This document shows, piece by piece, positions 54,871-64,000 of a stretch of DNA of 64,000 bases. This stretch comes from Echinarachnius parma (lineage: Eukaryota > Echinodermata > Echinoidea > Clypeasteroida > Echinarachniidae), in NCBI GenBank assembly GCA_037951105.1, contig JBAMJV010005510.1, forward strand, positions 38,646-102,645, written 5' to 3'. Made by a program: the position numbers and the translations under genes. Below the pieces are notes generated by a model, which saw only the letters and a list, made by a program, of their open reading frames with translations, was not told where the DNA came from and did no database searches. How positions within the stretch are numbered: position 1 is the first letter of the stretch; each line of letters starts with the position of its first letter.

Positions 54871-57264
54871 GGTTGTTGATGTTTTGTATAATGTTGGCCT
54901 TCATTCAAAATTAATATGTACGCCATAATACTTAATTATTTATAAGCAATACTCTTAATGGAGTTCCTACTAGATGATGCCTGTCCATCACTCAAATCGA
55001 TAACCGTGCATTATATGGCACAGTTACCATCGTGCAGACTTCTCAGCTCGGTGACATACCGGGTAAATGACTTGTGTGCAAGCCGATCCCTATAGAGTAT
55101 AGACCCCTCAGATTCTCGAAGATGAGGTGGTGCAATCTATATTTTGGGCTCCAGATAATGCAACAATGCAACCACAAATCAAAACAATTTATAACATTCA
55201 AATAAAGCACCCATTAAGTGGGCTCTTACTTAGAATACATAAAATTGTTAATATTTTAACATAACGAACTTACACTATATACACAATATAATTATATAGC
55301 TGATGCAGCTTATATGATGAACTTAAGTTTTGTTGTCTCTTACAAACAAACAAAAATATTCATAAAGTCTCGGAACATAAAAGCTGGCAGATGTTTTTTC
55401 CAGACAATTTCATGTTTCAAATTTCATACTACAAATATTATTTGTTATCAATACTTTCTTTTAAATCCATACAAACATTTGGCATCGTATAGTGAGCCAC
55501 GGAGAATTTAGCAATGCTATACGTTTTTGTCCCGTTTTTGTATGACATTCTTATCTGTAACCAAATCCAATAATCTATAACAATAAAGTTTGAGTAATAT
55601 ATTTTCAAAATTGTCATTGTGACCATTCTGTATAACCTTATTCAAAGGATGGTCTCTAGTTTGCTCTATCTTTACCTTCTATAACGAGAACAAAATAATT
55701 TCCTACGTAAATCCAAATGCATTTCACATGTCTCTGCTTGCAGTGTCTGTATCGACGTGCCTGAAAGGCACCTGTTGTATCGAGTTCAAAGCATTTTTGA
55801 AATATACTTTGTGATGCCGAATCGTAAGCATGGCACTGCCATCAATCAAAGATCTAATGAGAGCTCGATAAATTATCAAAAGTGATTTCGTGTTAGTACC
55901 CCATTTTGTTCCTGTTAATTTTTTTCAAAATATTGCATTTTTGTGTACATATTTCCAAAACATTATTTATGTGGCCTTCCATGTCTAAGTTTCTTATACA
56001 AAAATTAATCGCAAAAAAATAACCTCTTCTTTATTCTTTATCTAGGCTAAGGATGCTCTGTGGGGTCTGTGCATCAGTGAACAGCTAGGGATCGGGCTGA
56101 TTCCGAGGGAGGGGGGGGGGGGCGTGCCCCCCGTAGCTATTGCCAGTGACCAAATCCCTCAAACCCCTCCCCATTACAATACAATGTGTGCTTTTATATA
56201 TATATCGTTCCTTTATCACATTTTGTTGAATTTCGTCATCCAAAGTGTTCGCACTTCTGGATCACTTTCATGTAATTCGATAATAGACACATTCCTCCGG
56301 GAATAAAAAGTATAACCATGAGTATTTAAGCACTCTGTCAGTCTGTGGAAAGGGATCAATTTGGGTGGCACATATACATTATAATTATACATCCACATAC
56401 AAAATAATATCAGTTTATTTTTTTCTTCTGTGTGTGCTAATAGGACACCATATATAATGGGTGCCTGTAGCTGTTGTGTATGTAAAATGCATTGCTTAGT
56501 TCATCATGCGATCTCTTTTATTGCGTGTCCAAAGTAGGTACGAAACTGTGTTAACCAGCGTCTACAAATCCTTCCCAATTCACACTTTCTAATGCCAATC
56601 ACTGTTCAGAATTACACTGATATATAAATACAAAGTTTAATTCATAATATTTATTGATTATTTTCTTCAAATATGTTAATGGCTTAATTTGATAAAGCGT
56701 TATTATCGTCATGTTGGGGATCGTGATGACATTGCTCTCGCATGAATTATTGTTGTCCCACTAACTGAATAAATTGTATGGTACCAATTTTGAGTCGAGA
56801 CGGTACAGCAGTGTGATGTGACTGTCATGACTGTATTGACTATTTTTCTACCTCGGTTTTAGACTTTCAGTATGTAGTGTAATGGTGTAAGCAATTGCAA
56901 GAAGATGAAGAATTCAAAGCCTACAGAGTACAGTACTTTCAATGATGACAAGTTGCAGTGATTATGAATATGAATTATGAGTGATGACTGCATGATCACT
57001 GACTGAAACAGTGATGTGTGAATGTGATCTGTCTCTATGAAATTGGCACCCCAATATATTTCTGACAATTTTAGACTAAAAATTCATCCAAATATCCATA
57101 ATAAACTTTGATCGCACATTGAGCAGTTGAGAAAATAGAGCAGATTCCGATGGCGATGCGATGATCATATTTGCGATTTATATCTCATTCATATTTTAAG
57201 ACATCGTCGTCGAATGCGTGCATTATTTTTTGCTTTACGAGATCGCAGTGTTTTATGTTTTTAT

Positions 57265-57995
57265 AACCGGCACCCATACCTGTTCTGTCATGTGTAAAAT
57301 ACTTTGTATGTTACACATGACATGCCCTCGGACAATCGATTGCCCCGCCGAGCGAAAAAATAACGCACTACGTCAATGTGATTCTGTATGCTATACACAA
57401 ACGGTATAGGTGGTGGGGCTGGTGCCGGTACCCCTCATTTCATTGACATTGTCCCCATTGGCATTGACAATGTCAGTGCGACATTTCTTGTGCGATGTTG
57501 GCATTTCACAAATTTACTTGTACCGCGCGGGCAATCTACGCATCGATCATTTCTCCTCAAAACACCGGCCAGTGGCGTGCAGTTTCTAATGGATTTATCA
57601 CATGACGCGCAAACACAAATTGTACGCAAGCGTGGTGCCGGTTTAAAAAAGCTAAAACATGTTCTTGGCAATTTTCAAACCTACACATATGTCATACCTG
57701 TTCTGTCATATGTGTAAAATACTCTGTATGTTACACATGACAAACTACGTGGTAATTGTTCTATTTAATACCGGTAGCGTCGGTCGTAACCATTAACAAT
57801 TGTGTCGAAAGCGCCGTCAAAGTGAATTCGCGAACACCCCTGGTGCAATCAATGTACACTGCATGCCATGCCGCGCGAAAAAAATATGCACTCGCGCAAT
57901 GCGATTCTGTACGTAGATATCATATGCACGAACGGTATAGGCGAGGACAGCTGGTGACATATGCCCTATTAGGAAAGATGCTCATCCACAAATGT
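57265..57995. repeat. Diverged duplication (~420-bp period) upstream of RPL17
   Basis: CATACCTGTTCTGTCAT with TATGTTACACATGACA occurs at 57269 and 57692, and GATTCTGTA...ACGGTATAGG at 57380 and 57904. The region is CpG-richer than its surroundings. A 109-codon plus-strand frame (57388-57717) matches no family I know. Confidence 0.55.
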
Positions 57996-58192
57996 AGATA
58001 GTCTGACATTTTTGGGGGTGTCCCCATATAATGACATCTGTATTGCCAAGAACCAACAAAAATTCCTAAATTAATCAGTTACCATTTCATCGCTGATCGC
58101 AGTGGCCAGGTCGTGATCGTCCTATACATGTACTCCAACACATATTTTTACTTAACGCTGTTTTTTTTCTGGTGGGAGACTTGACAACACCC

Positions 58193-58500
58193 CAGCGAAA
58201 AAAATACATGGGGGCAGCGGGCGAATTAGCCCCCTGAAATGCCCAAAAGAGCCCCCGAAAGAAAAAAAAGTAGCCCCCGAAATTTTTTTTGAGGATTTTT
58301 GTTTTGATTTTCTGTTTGAATCGTGATCAAATGCTTATCAGATGATCACTTACAGCATTAGAGCTTAATAGTAACCCCTGAAATTCTAAAAAAGAGCCCG
58401 GAAATTTGTAGCCCCAGAGATGACAAAAGTAGCCCCTGAAAGTTTGAAAAGTAGCCCCCGAAAAGGAGCCCCCGAAATAAAAATATATTTTTTTTCGCTG
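58193..58500. mobile_element. hAT-like small element with TAGCCCCCGAAA repeats
   Basis: 308 bp, inverted ends CAGCGAAAAAAATA, exact 8-bp duplication CAACACCC on both sides (58185-58192, 58501-58508). The interior repeats AGCCCCCGAAA about eight times. It lies 270 bp upstream of the RPL17 start exon, in its 5' intron or promoter. Confidence 0.85.
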
Positions 58501-58762
58501 CAACACCCAAAAGATGACGGTGAACTAGAGGTATTTGATTATGAGCAGTCTGTTTTTAGTACTCTCAATACCTTGAACCTGTAGGGCATACAAGAAAAAA
58601 ACATCCCTAAAAACGAGGAAGATCCTCACTTTTGCTGATGCGTTTACAAGGATATCCTTGTTTTTGCTGATGATCAGTAGCGAGTGAGTGCCCCGCCCCT
58701 ACTGGTGAAAATTGAAAGATAACTTTAATAATTGATAAAAACAACTTTGTTCTTTATTTCAG

Positions 58763-58816
58763 GCTAATCGGACAAGATGACGCGCTACTCCCAAGAACCG
58801 GAGAACGCTGCAAAAT
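58763..58816 (+). CDS. RPL17: RPL17 exon with start codon
   Basis: The acceptor TTTATTTCAG at 58762 means at least one non-coding 5' exon lies upstream; I could not locate it. There are 14 nt of 5' UTR, then ATG at 58777 in context GACAAGATGA. The coding part is 40 nt, ending phase 1 at donor GTGAGT. Confidence 0.93.
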
Positions 58817-61800
58817 GTGAGTATTGGTTGATGCATTTAATAATAATACGAGAAGATGGGGATTTCATACAAACAACCTTCAGGTTTTGGCAGGGCTCAC
58901 TTGTATGCTGTCCTTGGTCCACTAAAATTTAGCTTCAGGCCACCAAAACTTACTTAATCCAAATTTTGAAAAAAAGAATATAAGAGACTTGCATGTTTTT
59001 CTTTGTTTGGTGCTGCTAGATTCAGGTTTACTTTAGGGCCAATCAAATCTGAGAATCTTCAATTGACTAGTTGCCGGACTAGGCCACAAGGGAAATAGAG
59101 TGAATTTCTAGTATTATCATTGATAAATTCAAATGTTACATTATATACAAAGTAGTACTAATACAAAGACCCCTTGAACTTTTACATAATGTTGAGCAAA
59201 AAGAACTAAATTGTCACCTACAGCAACATGTGATTAGACCTCTGATTAGACTCAAGATTTTGATTTTTTAAACGAAGAAAATGTATTTATGTGTTATTCT
59301 TACATTGAGTACGGTACATGACAGAAAAAATATGTCAATGCAACATTTGTTATATTGCTTACACCCCTGTAAGTATACATTACCTTACAAATACTTTATT
59401 CAAGAAAAGGGTGTGTTACAGCTTTGATAACTGCACATAGTTGCCAGTTTTCGATCCAAGCAGAATCTTCTTCAGAGGCTAAACTAATACATTGTAAATG
59501 ATTCATGTTAAAGTTTGTTCTAGCTTCTAATGTTCATTATTTGTATTTATTATTACAGCCTGCAAGGCCAGGGGCTCCTACCTGCGTGTTCACTTCAAGG
59601 TAACTATCCACCTCATTTTCTATAACATTTTTGTTCTTATGTTGTAAAGAAACTGAAATGAAGTACATTGAAGTTGTTTGTTTTGAGATTGAAAAAACTG
59701 TTTACACAGAGCTATAATTTGAAACGAGCTGCATCTTACTGAAAATATGAATTCACACAAATTACATTTTTGGAATATGCATGCCTCTGCTTTTTGAGGT
59801 AACATTTGAAGGGGGTACCACAGGTCTGTTAAACGGGTAGGATTTGACCATACATTTTTGTTTCCTATTATAGGGAAACCTTCACCACATAATCGGGTAC
59901 ACCTGTTAGAGGGGTAAAAATATACTTTGCTACAGCCTGCCCAATTAAGGAGAAACAAGTAGTGTATTTGGGTACAGTTCTTGACAAATTAATGTTTTTT
60001 CACAATTATTGATCATCAAATTATGAAGTAAATTGTGGATGTAGGCGAAATATGACTAGTACTGTTTAGAATCTGAAGGAACCGTGTGTATTGCTTTGAT
60101 TCGGGTAAAGAAAACATTTTTTGTTCATTCCATTCAGAACACAAGGGAGACTGCCCAAGCCATCAAGCACATGCACGTTCGCAAGGCTGTCCGCTTCCTC
60201 AAGGATGTGACCAACAAGAAGCAGTGCGTCCCATTCCGCAGGTTCAACGCCTGCATCGGACGCAAAGCCCAGGTATGATATAGATCTTTGTCTCTAGCAT
60301 CATCTAGGTACATAAATGTCAAATAACACCTTATCGAAGAGACACTCGCCTTATGGAAGAGAAAAACACAAGGTACAAGGTACATCATATACAAATTAAC
60401 TTGTCTGCTAAGGATGTGGCCAACAAGAAGCAAGTGCGTACCATTCCGCATGTTCAACGCCACCAATCGGACACGACCATTTACTAGAACTTCAAAGGAA
60501 AAATGTAATTTCTTACATGAAAATATAAGCTTGAAAAAGTAGGCTACTAAAATTTTTGTTAACCTGCCCAAATTGGCCAGTAGAAAAAACAACTTAGTGT
60601 AGATGCTTGCAGCTTGTTAACCATTGTAAGTGTATGTATAATTCTGTATTGTTGTTTATCCCTGCAGGCGAAGGCATTATGTATAATTCTGTATCGTTGT
60701 TTATCCCTGCAGGCGAAGGCATTATGTATAATTCTGTATCGTTGTTTATCCCTGCAGGCGAAGGCATTATGTGTAATTCTGTATTGTTGTTTATCCCTGC
60801 AGGCGAAGGCATTATGTATAATTCTGTTTTGTTGTTTATCCCTGCAGGCGAAGGCATTATGTATAATTATGTATTGTTGTTTATCCCTGCAGGCGAAGGC
60901 ATTATGTATAATTATGTATTGTTGTTTATCCCTGCAGGTGAAGGCATTATGTATAATTATGTATTGTTGTTTATCCCTGCAGGCGAAGGCATTATGTATA
61001 ATTCTGTTTTGTTGTTTATCCCTGCAGGCGAAGGCATTATGTATAATTATGTATTGTTGTTTATCCCTGCAGGCGAAGGCATTATGTATAATTCTGTATT
61101 GTTGTTTCTCCCTGCAGGCGAAGGCATGGAACCACACCCAGGGTCGCTGGCCTAAGAAGAGTGCAGAGTTCCTGCTTCAGCTTCTTAAGAACGCAGAAAG
61201 CAATGCCGAGTACAAGGTTTGTATTTGTATTGTTTTCATTACCAACCAACAAGTTTGGCATTGATTGAATACATTCTCGGAGATTCCAACCCTCACTGAT
61301 TTACAGGGAGGCTCCCTGAATTTCTTTTTGTATACACCACACCACACCACACAAATTCAATTGGCCCCTTATGTTTTAAAAGATAATTCCCATTATGATA
61401 TATGTGACCTTACACCACAAAACGACCATAAGTCTGGACAAATTATTATCCTAATTTTCACATGATAACAGTAGAAGTCATTACCTTTAAAATGGTATAT
61501 GAATTGTCATATTCAGACAAGCCAAACCCTCTGAAAATGAGCACCAAAGATTTGGAAAATGGCTGAAGCAGATTTAAAACAAGGGAGAAACGGGCCACTT
61601 CAAAGATTGGCGTCCATTCAAGCGCTGTAATCTGACATTTGTTATTAGATGAAAAAACATATTTAAAAATGATTTCTGACGATCAAATTTCACAGAAGGT
61701 AGATTAACCCTAAAAAGACTGGGCTATTTTGAACCTTAAAAAAACGGGGGGGGGGGGGGGGGGGGGGCTAAAAGGGTCCCTCCCCCCTAAGATCTCGGCA

Positions 61801-63460
61801 ACCGAAACTCCAATCGACTCCAAATTTGGCATCGTGATAGATGTCCATGAGCCATACAATAATGCATAGTTAAATTTTTTGTTTTAATTATAATATGCTA
61901 ATTAGAGCTAATTAATTATGCGAAAATTGCATATTTTTTTCGTATTTTTTGCATTTTTAAAATATTTGTTATATATTTTTTCGATGGAATAAAATATTAA
62001 CCATTATTCAACCATTTGTAGCCCAAAATTAAATAATTGCAGTGATCAGAATGAAAAATAATGAAGATTTTGTCTATTCTAGGAAAAAGTCAATTTCCAT
62101 AGGATTTGTACACAAATCACAAAATTTAGCGATTTTCGGGCCAACGCTCACTTACAAAAGGTCACGTAACTTTAGAATGGTACACCCGGTTGTCGCAAAT
62201 TTGGTATCAAAAGTTGGGCAAGACTCTAAGGGAAAAAGTTGTGAAGTGGCACCGTAAAATATTTAAGCGTTGCGAAGTAATCGCGAAAATAGAGGAGGGG
62301 GGGCTAAATCAGCCCCCCCCCCCCCCAGTCTTTTTAGGGTTAAGATACCTTCATTCAGGAAATACAAAAATCCTAAATCTCATATTTTAAACCAAATTTG
62401 ATTATTTTAGCTAATAACAGAGAAACTATCTGAGCGACATAACGGTCGTTTTGTGCTGGATTTCTGACTGAATCCTCAATCCTCCCAGAAAGCTTTATTT
62501 GGCATCCCTGCATTCTTTTGTATTGAAAATGCTGATTCTATACCTCTTATTAACCCAACACAAACATTTAAGTCCCCCCTAAATAAGTGCTTATAATTTC
62601 ATAACCAAGCATTGTTTCAGTATTTTGTCTTGTTATTGTTGTTGGGAAAAGAATGTGTTAAAATAAGAGGTAAACATTACTTCATGGTTGAGTAAGCACG
62701 AATTAAAGACAAAACGGTAATATTTCAAAATTGGCCCAAGCTTTATCATTATTGCAGTAATTTTTGTTGAAGTATTGGGTAATTTCAAATTGAACTGTTA
62801 TACAATCAAAATAACTGCATTTAACCACAATGCCATTAATAATTCAAACTGGATGTAACATGGAAATTAGGAGCATTTTTTCACACACCATAATCAATTA
62901 TTCAACCACACGTGCTGTTTCACAACAATGCACAGGCATGCACAAGTTCTTGTGACTTTGGAAAATTGGGTCAGTTTGGCTTTAACATGTGCTCGTTCAG
63001 CCATGAAGTGATGGATAGCTCTTGATTTCAAACAAAATGTACAGTATTTTTGGTTCTATAAAAATATTTTTGTCAAGACAAAATTGTTTAAAAATTCTTG
63101 ATTAAGAAATTATGATGAATTGTTCAACTTGTGTTATGTTTAGTTGATTGGGTTTGTGTCTTCATCGTACAGCATTTTAAAAAGTAAGGTGAATTAGAAA
63201 AATATATATTGAAAATATATGACCTGTAACAAGTTGATGAATGAATTAAATGTTCTCTGTGAACCAAGTATTATATTTATTATTGTAACAAACGTTTGCT
63301 CACACGATTATTACTAGTTGTGGCAAATGCTAACTCGTACTTCTTATCCTTTCCCACTGCCAGGGCCTGGACACAGACTCCCTGGTCATCGATCACATTC
63401 AGGTCAACGCCGCCCCCAAGATGAGGAGGAGGACGTACCGTGCTCATGGTCGCATCAATC
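58777..63460 (+). CDS. RPL17: 60S ribosomal protein L17 (uL22), 5 coding exons, 3' end outside window
   Basis: uL22 is a core 60S subunit protein whose beta-hairpin lines the peptide exit tunnel. Coding exons: 58777-58816, 59559-59599, 60138-60272, 61118-61216, 63364-63460. All are GT-AG and phases join without a break. The product begins [13 protein letters not shown], continues [14 protein letters not shown], then [40 protein letters not shown] and [20 protein letters not shown]. It stops inside ...AHGRIN at the window's last exon. That gives 137 of about 184 residues, so the C-terminal ~47 lie downstream. The gene runs divergently from homer, with about 7 kb between their start codons. Confidence 0.97.
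59559..59599 (+). CDS. RPL17: RPL17 second coding exon
   Basis: The exon is 41 nt between TATTACAG and GTAACT. It completes the split Ser codon and encodes [13 protein letters not shown]. Confidence 0.95.
60138..60272 (+). CDS. RPL17: RPL17 third coding exon
   Basis: The exon is 135 nt (45 codons, phase 0-0). It encodes [20 protein letters not shown] to [12 protein letters not shown], the uL22 core. Acceptor ATTCAG, donor GTATGA. A degraded copy of its middle lies 138 bp downstream. Confidence 0.97.
60410..60475 (+). pseudogene. Degenerate copy of part of RPL17 exon 3 inside the following intron
   Basis: About 66 bp matching the exon 3 segment for [20 protein letters not shown], with several substitutions and single-base indels (for example an extra A in the CAGTGC block). 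It has no splice sites and the frame is broken. It is not a processed copy, because it covers only an internal part of one exon and sits in the same gene. Confidence 0.8.
60633..61127 (+). repeat. 45-bp minisatellite repeating the RPL17 exon 4 splice acceptor
   Basis: Eleven copies of a 45-bp unit are present, each containing a pyrimidine-rich run, CCCTGCAG and GCGAAGGCAT. The last copy is the real acceptor and first codons of exon 4. Candidate exon starts fall at 60668, 60713, 60758, 60803, 60848, 60893, 60938, 60983, 61028, 61073 and 61118. The unit is 15 codons, reads [15 protein letters not shown] in the RPL17 frame and has no stop, so splicing to any upstream copy would add multiples of 15 residues in frame. 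The true site has a slightly better pyrimidine tract (TTTCTCC where the others have TTTATCC). Confidence 0.95.
61118..61216 (+). CDS. RPL17: RPL17 fourth coding exon
   Basis: The exon is 99 nt (33 codons), encoding [20 protein letters not shown] to ESNAEYK. The acceptor is the last of an array of eleven tandem acceptors; the donor is GTTTGT. Start chosen by conservation: RKAQ|AKAWNH is contiguous in uL22 proteins. Confidence 0.97.
61708..62339. mobile_element. piggyBac-like non-autonomous element, family P copy 3 (diverged)
   Basis: 632 bp in the RPL17 intron before the last exon in the window. Termini CCCTAAAAAGACTGGG and CCCAGTCTTTTTAGGG, flanked by TTAA. It keeps the subterminal G- and C-runs, the AAGATCTCGGC block and the GATTTGTACACAAATCAC block, but the interior is diverged, so it is a related subfamily. 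Confidence 0.85.
63364..63460 (+). CDS. RPL17: RPL17 fifth coding exon
   Basis: The exon is 97 nt (32 codons + 1), encoding [20 protein letters not shown] then [12 protein letters not shown]. Acceptor ACTGCCAG, donor GTAAGT. The next exon is past the window. Confidence 0.97.
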
Positions 63461-63493
63461 GTAAGTCCCTCTCTTAAACCACGCAGTGAATGC

Positions 63494-64000
63494 GTTACAG
63501 GGAAACCTCATTATAATGAGTACCTTGGGTTCATTGAACCTCGTTATACCAGATATCTTGTATCTGGCAGGGCTGAAAAACAATGAAATACTTACGGCCT
63601 GGAAATGAAATTTCCTCGCTATACAGGGTGGCCCCCCAAATACGGAACGGGGCACTTCCCAAAATATAGTATCAAAATGATTAAATCCATCGGATAGGGT
63701 GTCTTTTCCAATGAAAAACGATACCAAGAACAGTAATTTTGGTCGTGTAGTTTTTGTTTTAGGGCGCTCTGAGTGACGCCATGTCAGGTTCACATTTTTG
63801 TCAATTTTTACCAAATCAGGGCCTGATAAATCGCACTTACTGCCCGTCATAAGCATCGAACAACGAGCAATACGCACGCTATTGTTAGCGTGCATTCAGC
63901 TGTGTGCCGAGATAATGGGCATGGTTGTTCGACGCTATGACGGGCAGGAAGTGCGATTTATCAGGCACTGACTTGGTAAAAATTAACAAAAATGGGAACC
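63494..64000. mobile_element. Pogo-like relic followed by a fold-back element cut by the window end
   Basis: 63494-63560 resembles the 4815-5627 repeats (AAACCTCATTATAATGAG). From 63628 a new element starts GTGGCCCCCCAAATACGG; its arms 63800-63864 and 63927-64000 are inverted (TGATAAATCGCACTT). The right arm continues beyond the window. It is in an RPL17 intron. Confidence 0.6.

Larger units (their letters stand above)
53856..58192. other. Intergenic region between homer and RPL17
   Basis: Holds G/C runs (53967-54180), a piece of the F family at 54384, the GTT microsatellite and the duplication at 57265-57995. A non-coding RPL17 first exon with a pyrimidine (TOP) start should lie here or just downstream, but I could not identify it. 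Confidence 0.5.

Noticed and set aside
55898-55904. Second ATGGGGT candidate for homer exon 1
   Set aside because: The donor GTACTA is weak compared with GTAAGT at 51762. It also lies farther away, beyond the fold-back element.
60559-61137. Long overlapping open frames on both strands (up to 216 codons) with repeated residues
   Set aside because: They are the 45-bp RPL17 minisatellite read in several frames. Only the frame joining AKAWNH has meaning, and only if an upstream acceptor is used.
63091-63260. Possible C/D box snoRNA in an RPL17 intron (ATGATGA and TTGATGA words; RPL17 introns host snoRNAs in vertebrates)
   Set aside because: No CTGA box D at the right distance and no terminal stem were seen.

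Overview
The window is genomic DNA of an animal. Genes are split by GT-AG introns, introns are long and AT-rich, and most of the sequence is short transposon debris. Two protein genes can be assembled exon by exon, and both match bilaterian families closely. Heavy loads of short inverted-repeat elements, fold-back elements with tandem-repeat arms, TACATGTA-like words and long G/C runs suggest a marine invertebrate, plausibly a deuterostome such as an echinoderm. The species cannot be fixed from this sequence alone.

Layout: 1-18,085 has no recognisable gene and lies downstream of the homer gene. It holds mobile-element remnants, including a 3.2-kb element with ~800-bp inverted arms. From 18,086 to 51,766 on the minus strand is a complete nine-exon homer scaffold gene (about 356 codons). 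Coding exons 2-9 lie in 18,086-25,763. Exon 1, which encodes only Met-Gly, lies 26 kb upstream at 51,762-51,766. Exon 3 carries a 7-bp tandem duplication that breaks the reading frame of the EVH1 domain. Intron 1 is packed with nested transposons. Between 51.8 and 58.7 kb is the divergent intergenic region, containing a fold-back element built on 16-bp repeats. From 58,777 on the plus strand is ribosomal protein L17 (uL22). Five coding exons are present and the C-terminal coding part lies beyond the window end.

The genes are unrelated in function (postsynaptic scaffold and ribosome) but share an oddity: fragments of their own exons are copied into neighbouring introns. Homer exon 2 has one degenerate copy and homer exon 9 has two. 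RPL17 exon 3 has one degenerate copy. The acceptor plus first codons of RPL17 exon 4 are repeated ten extra times as a 45-bp in-frame, stop-free minisatellite, which makes eleven tandem candidate splice acceptors.

Mobile DNA is dominated by short non-autonomous elements with TTAA target duplications (piggyBac- or Kolobok-like), plus hAT-like elements with clean 8-bp duplications. A three-level nest at 40.7-42.6 kb has an empty-site counterpart at about 49.95 kb in the same window.
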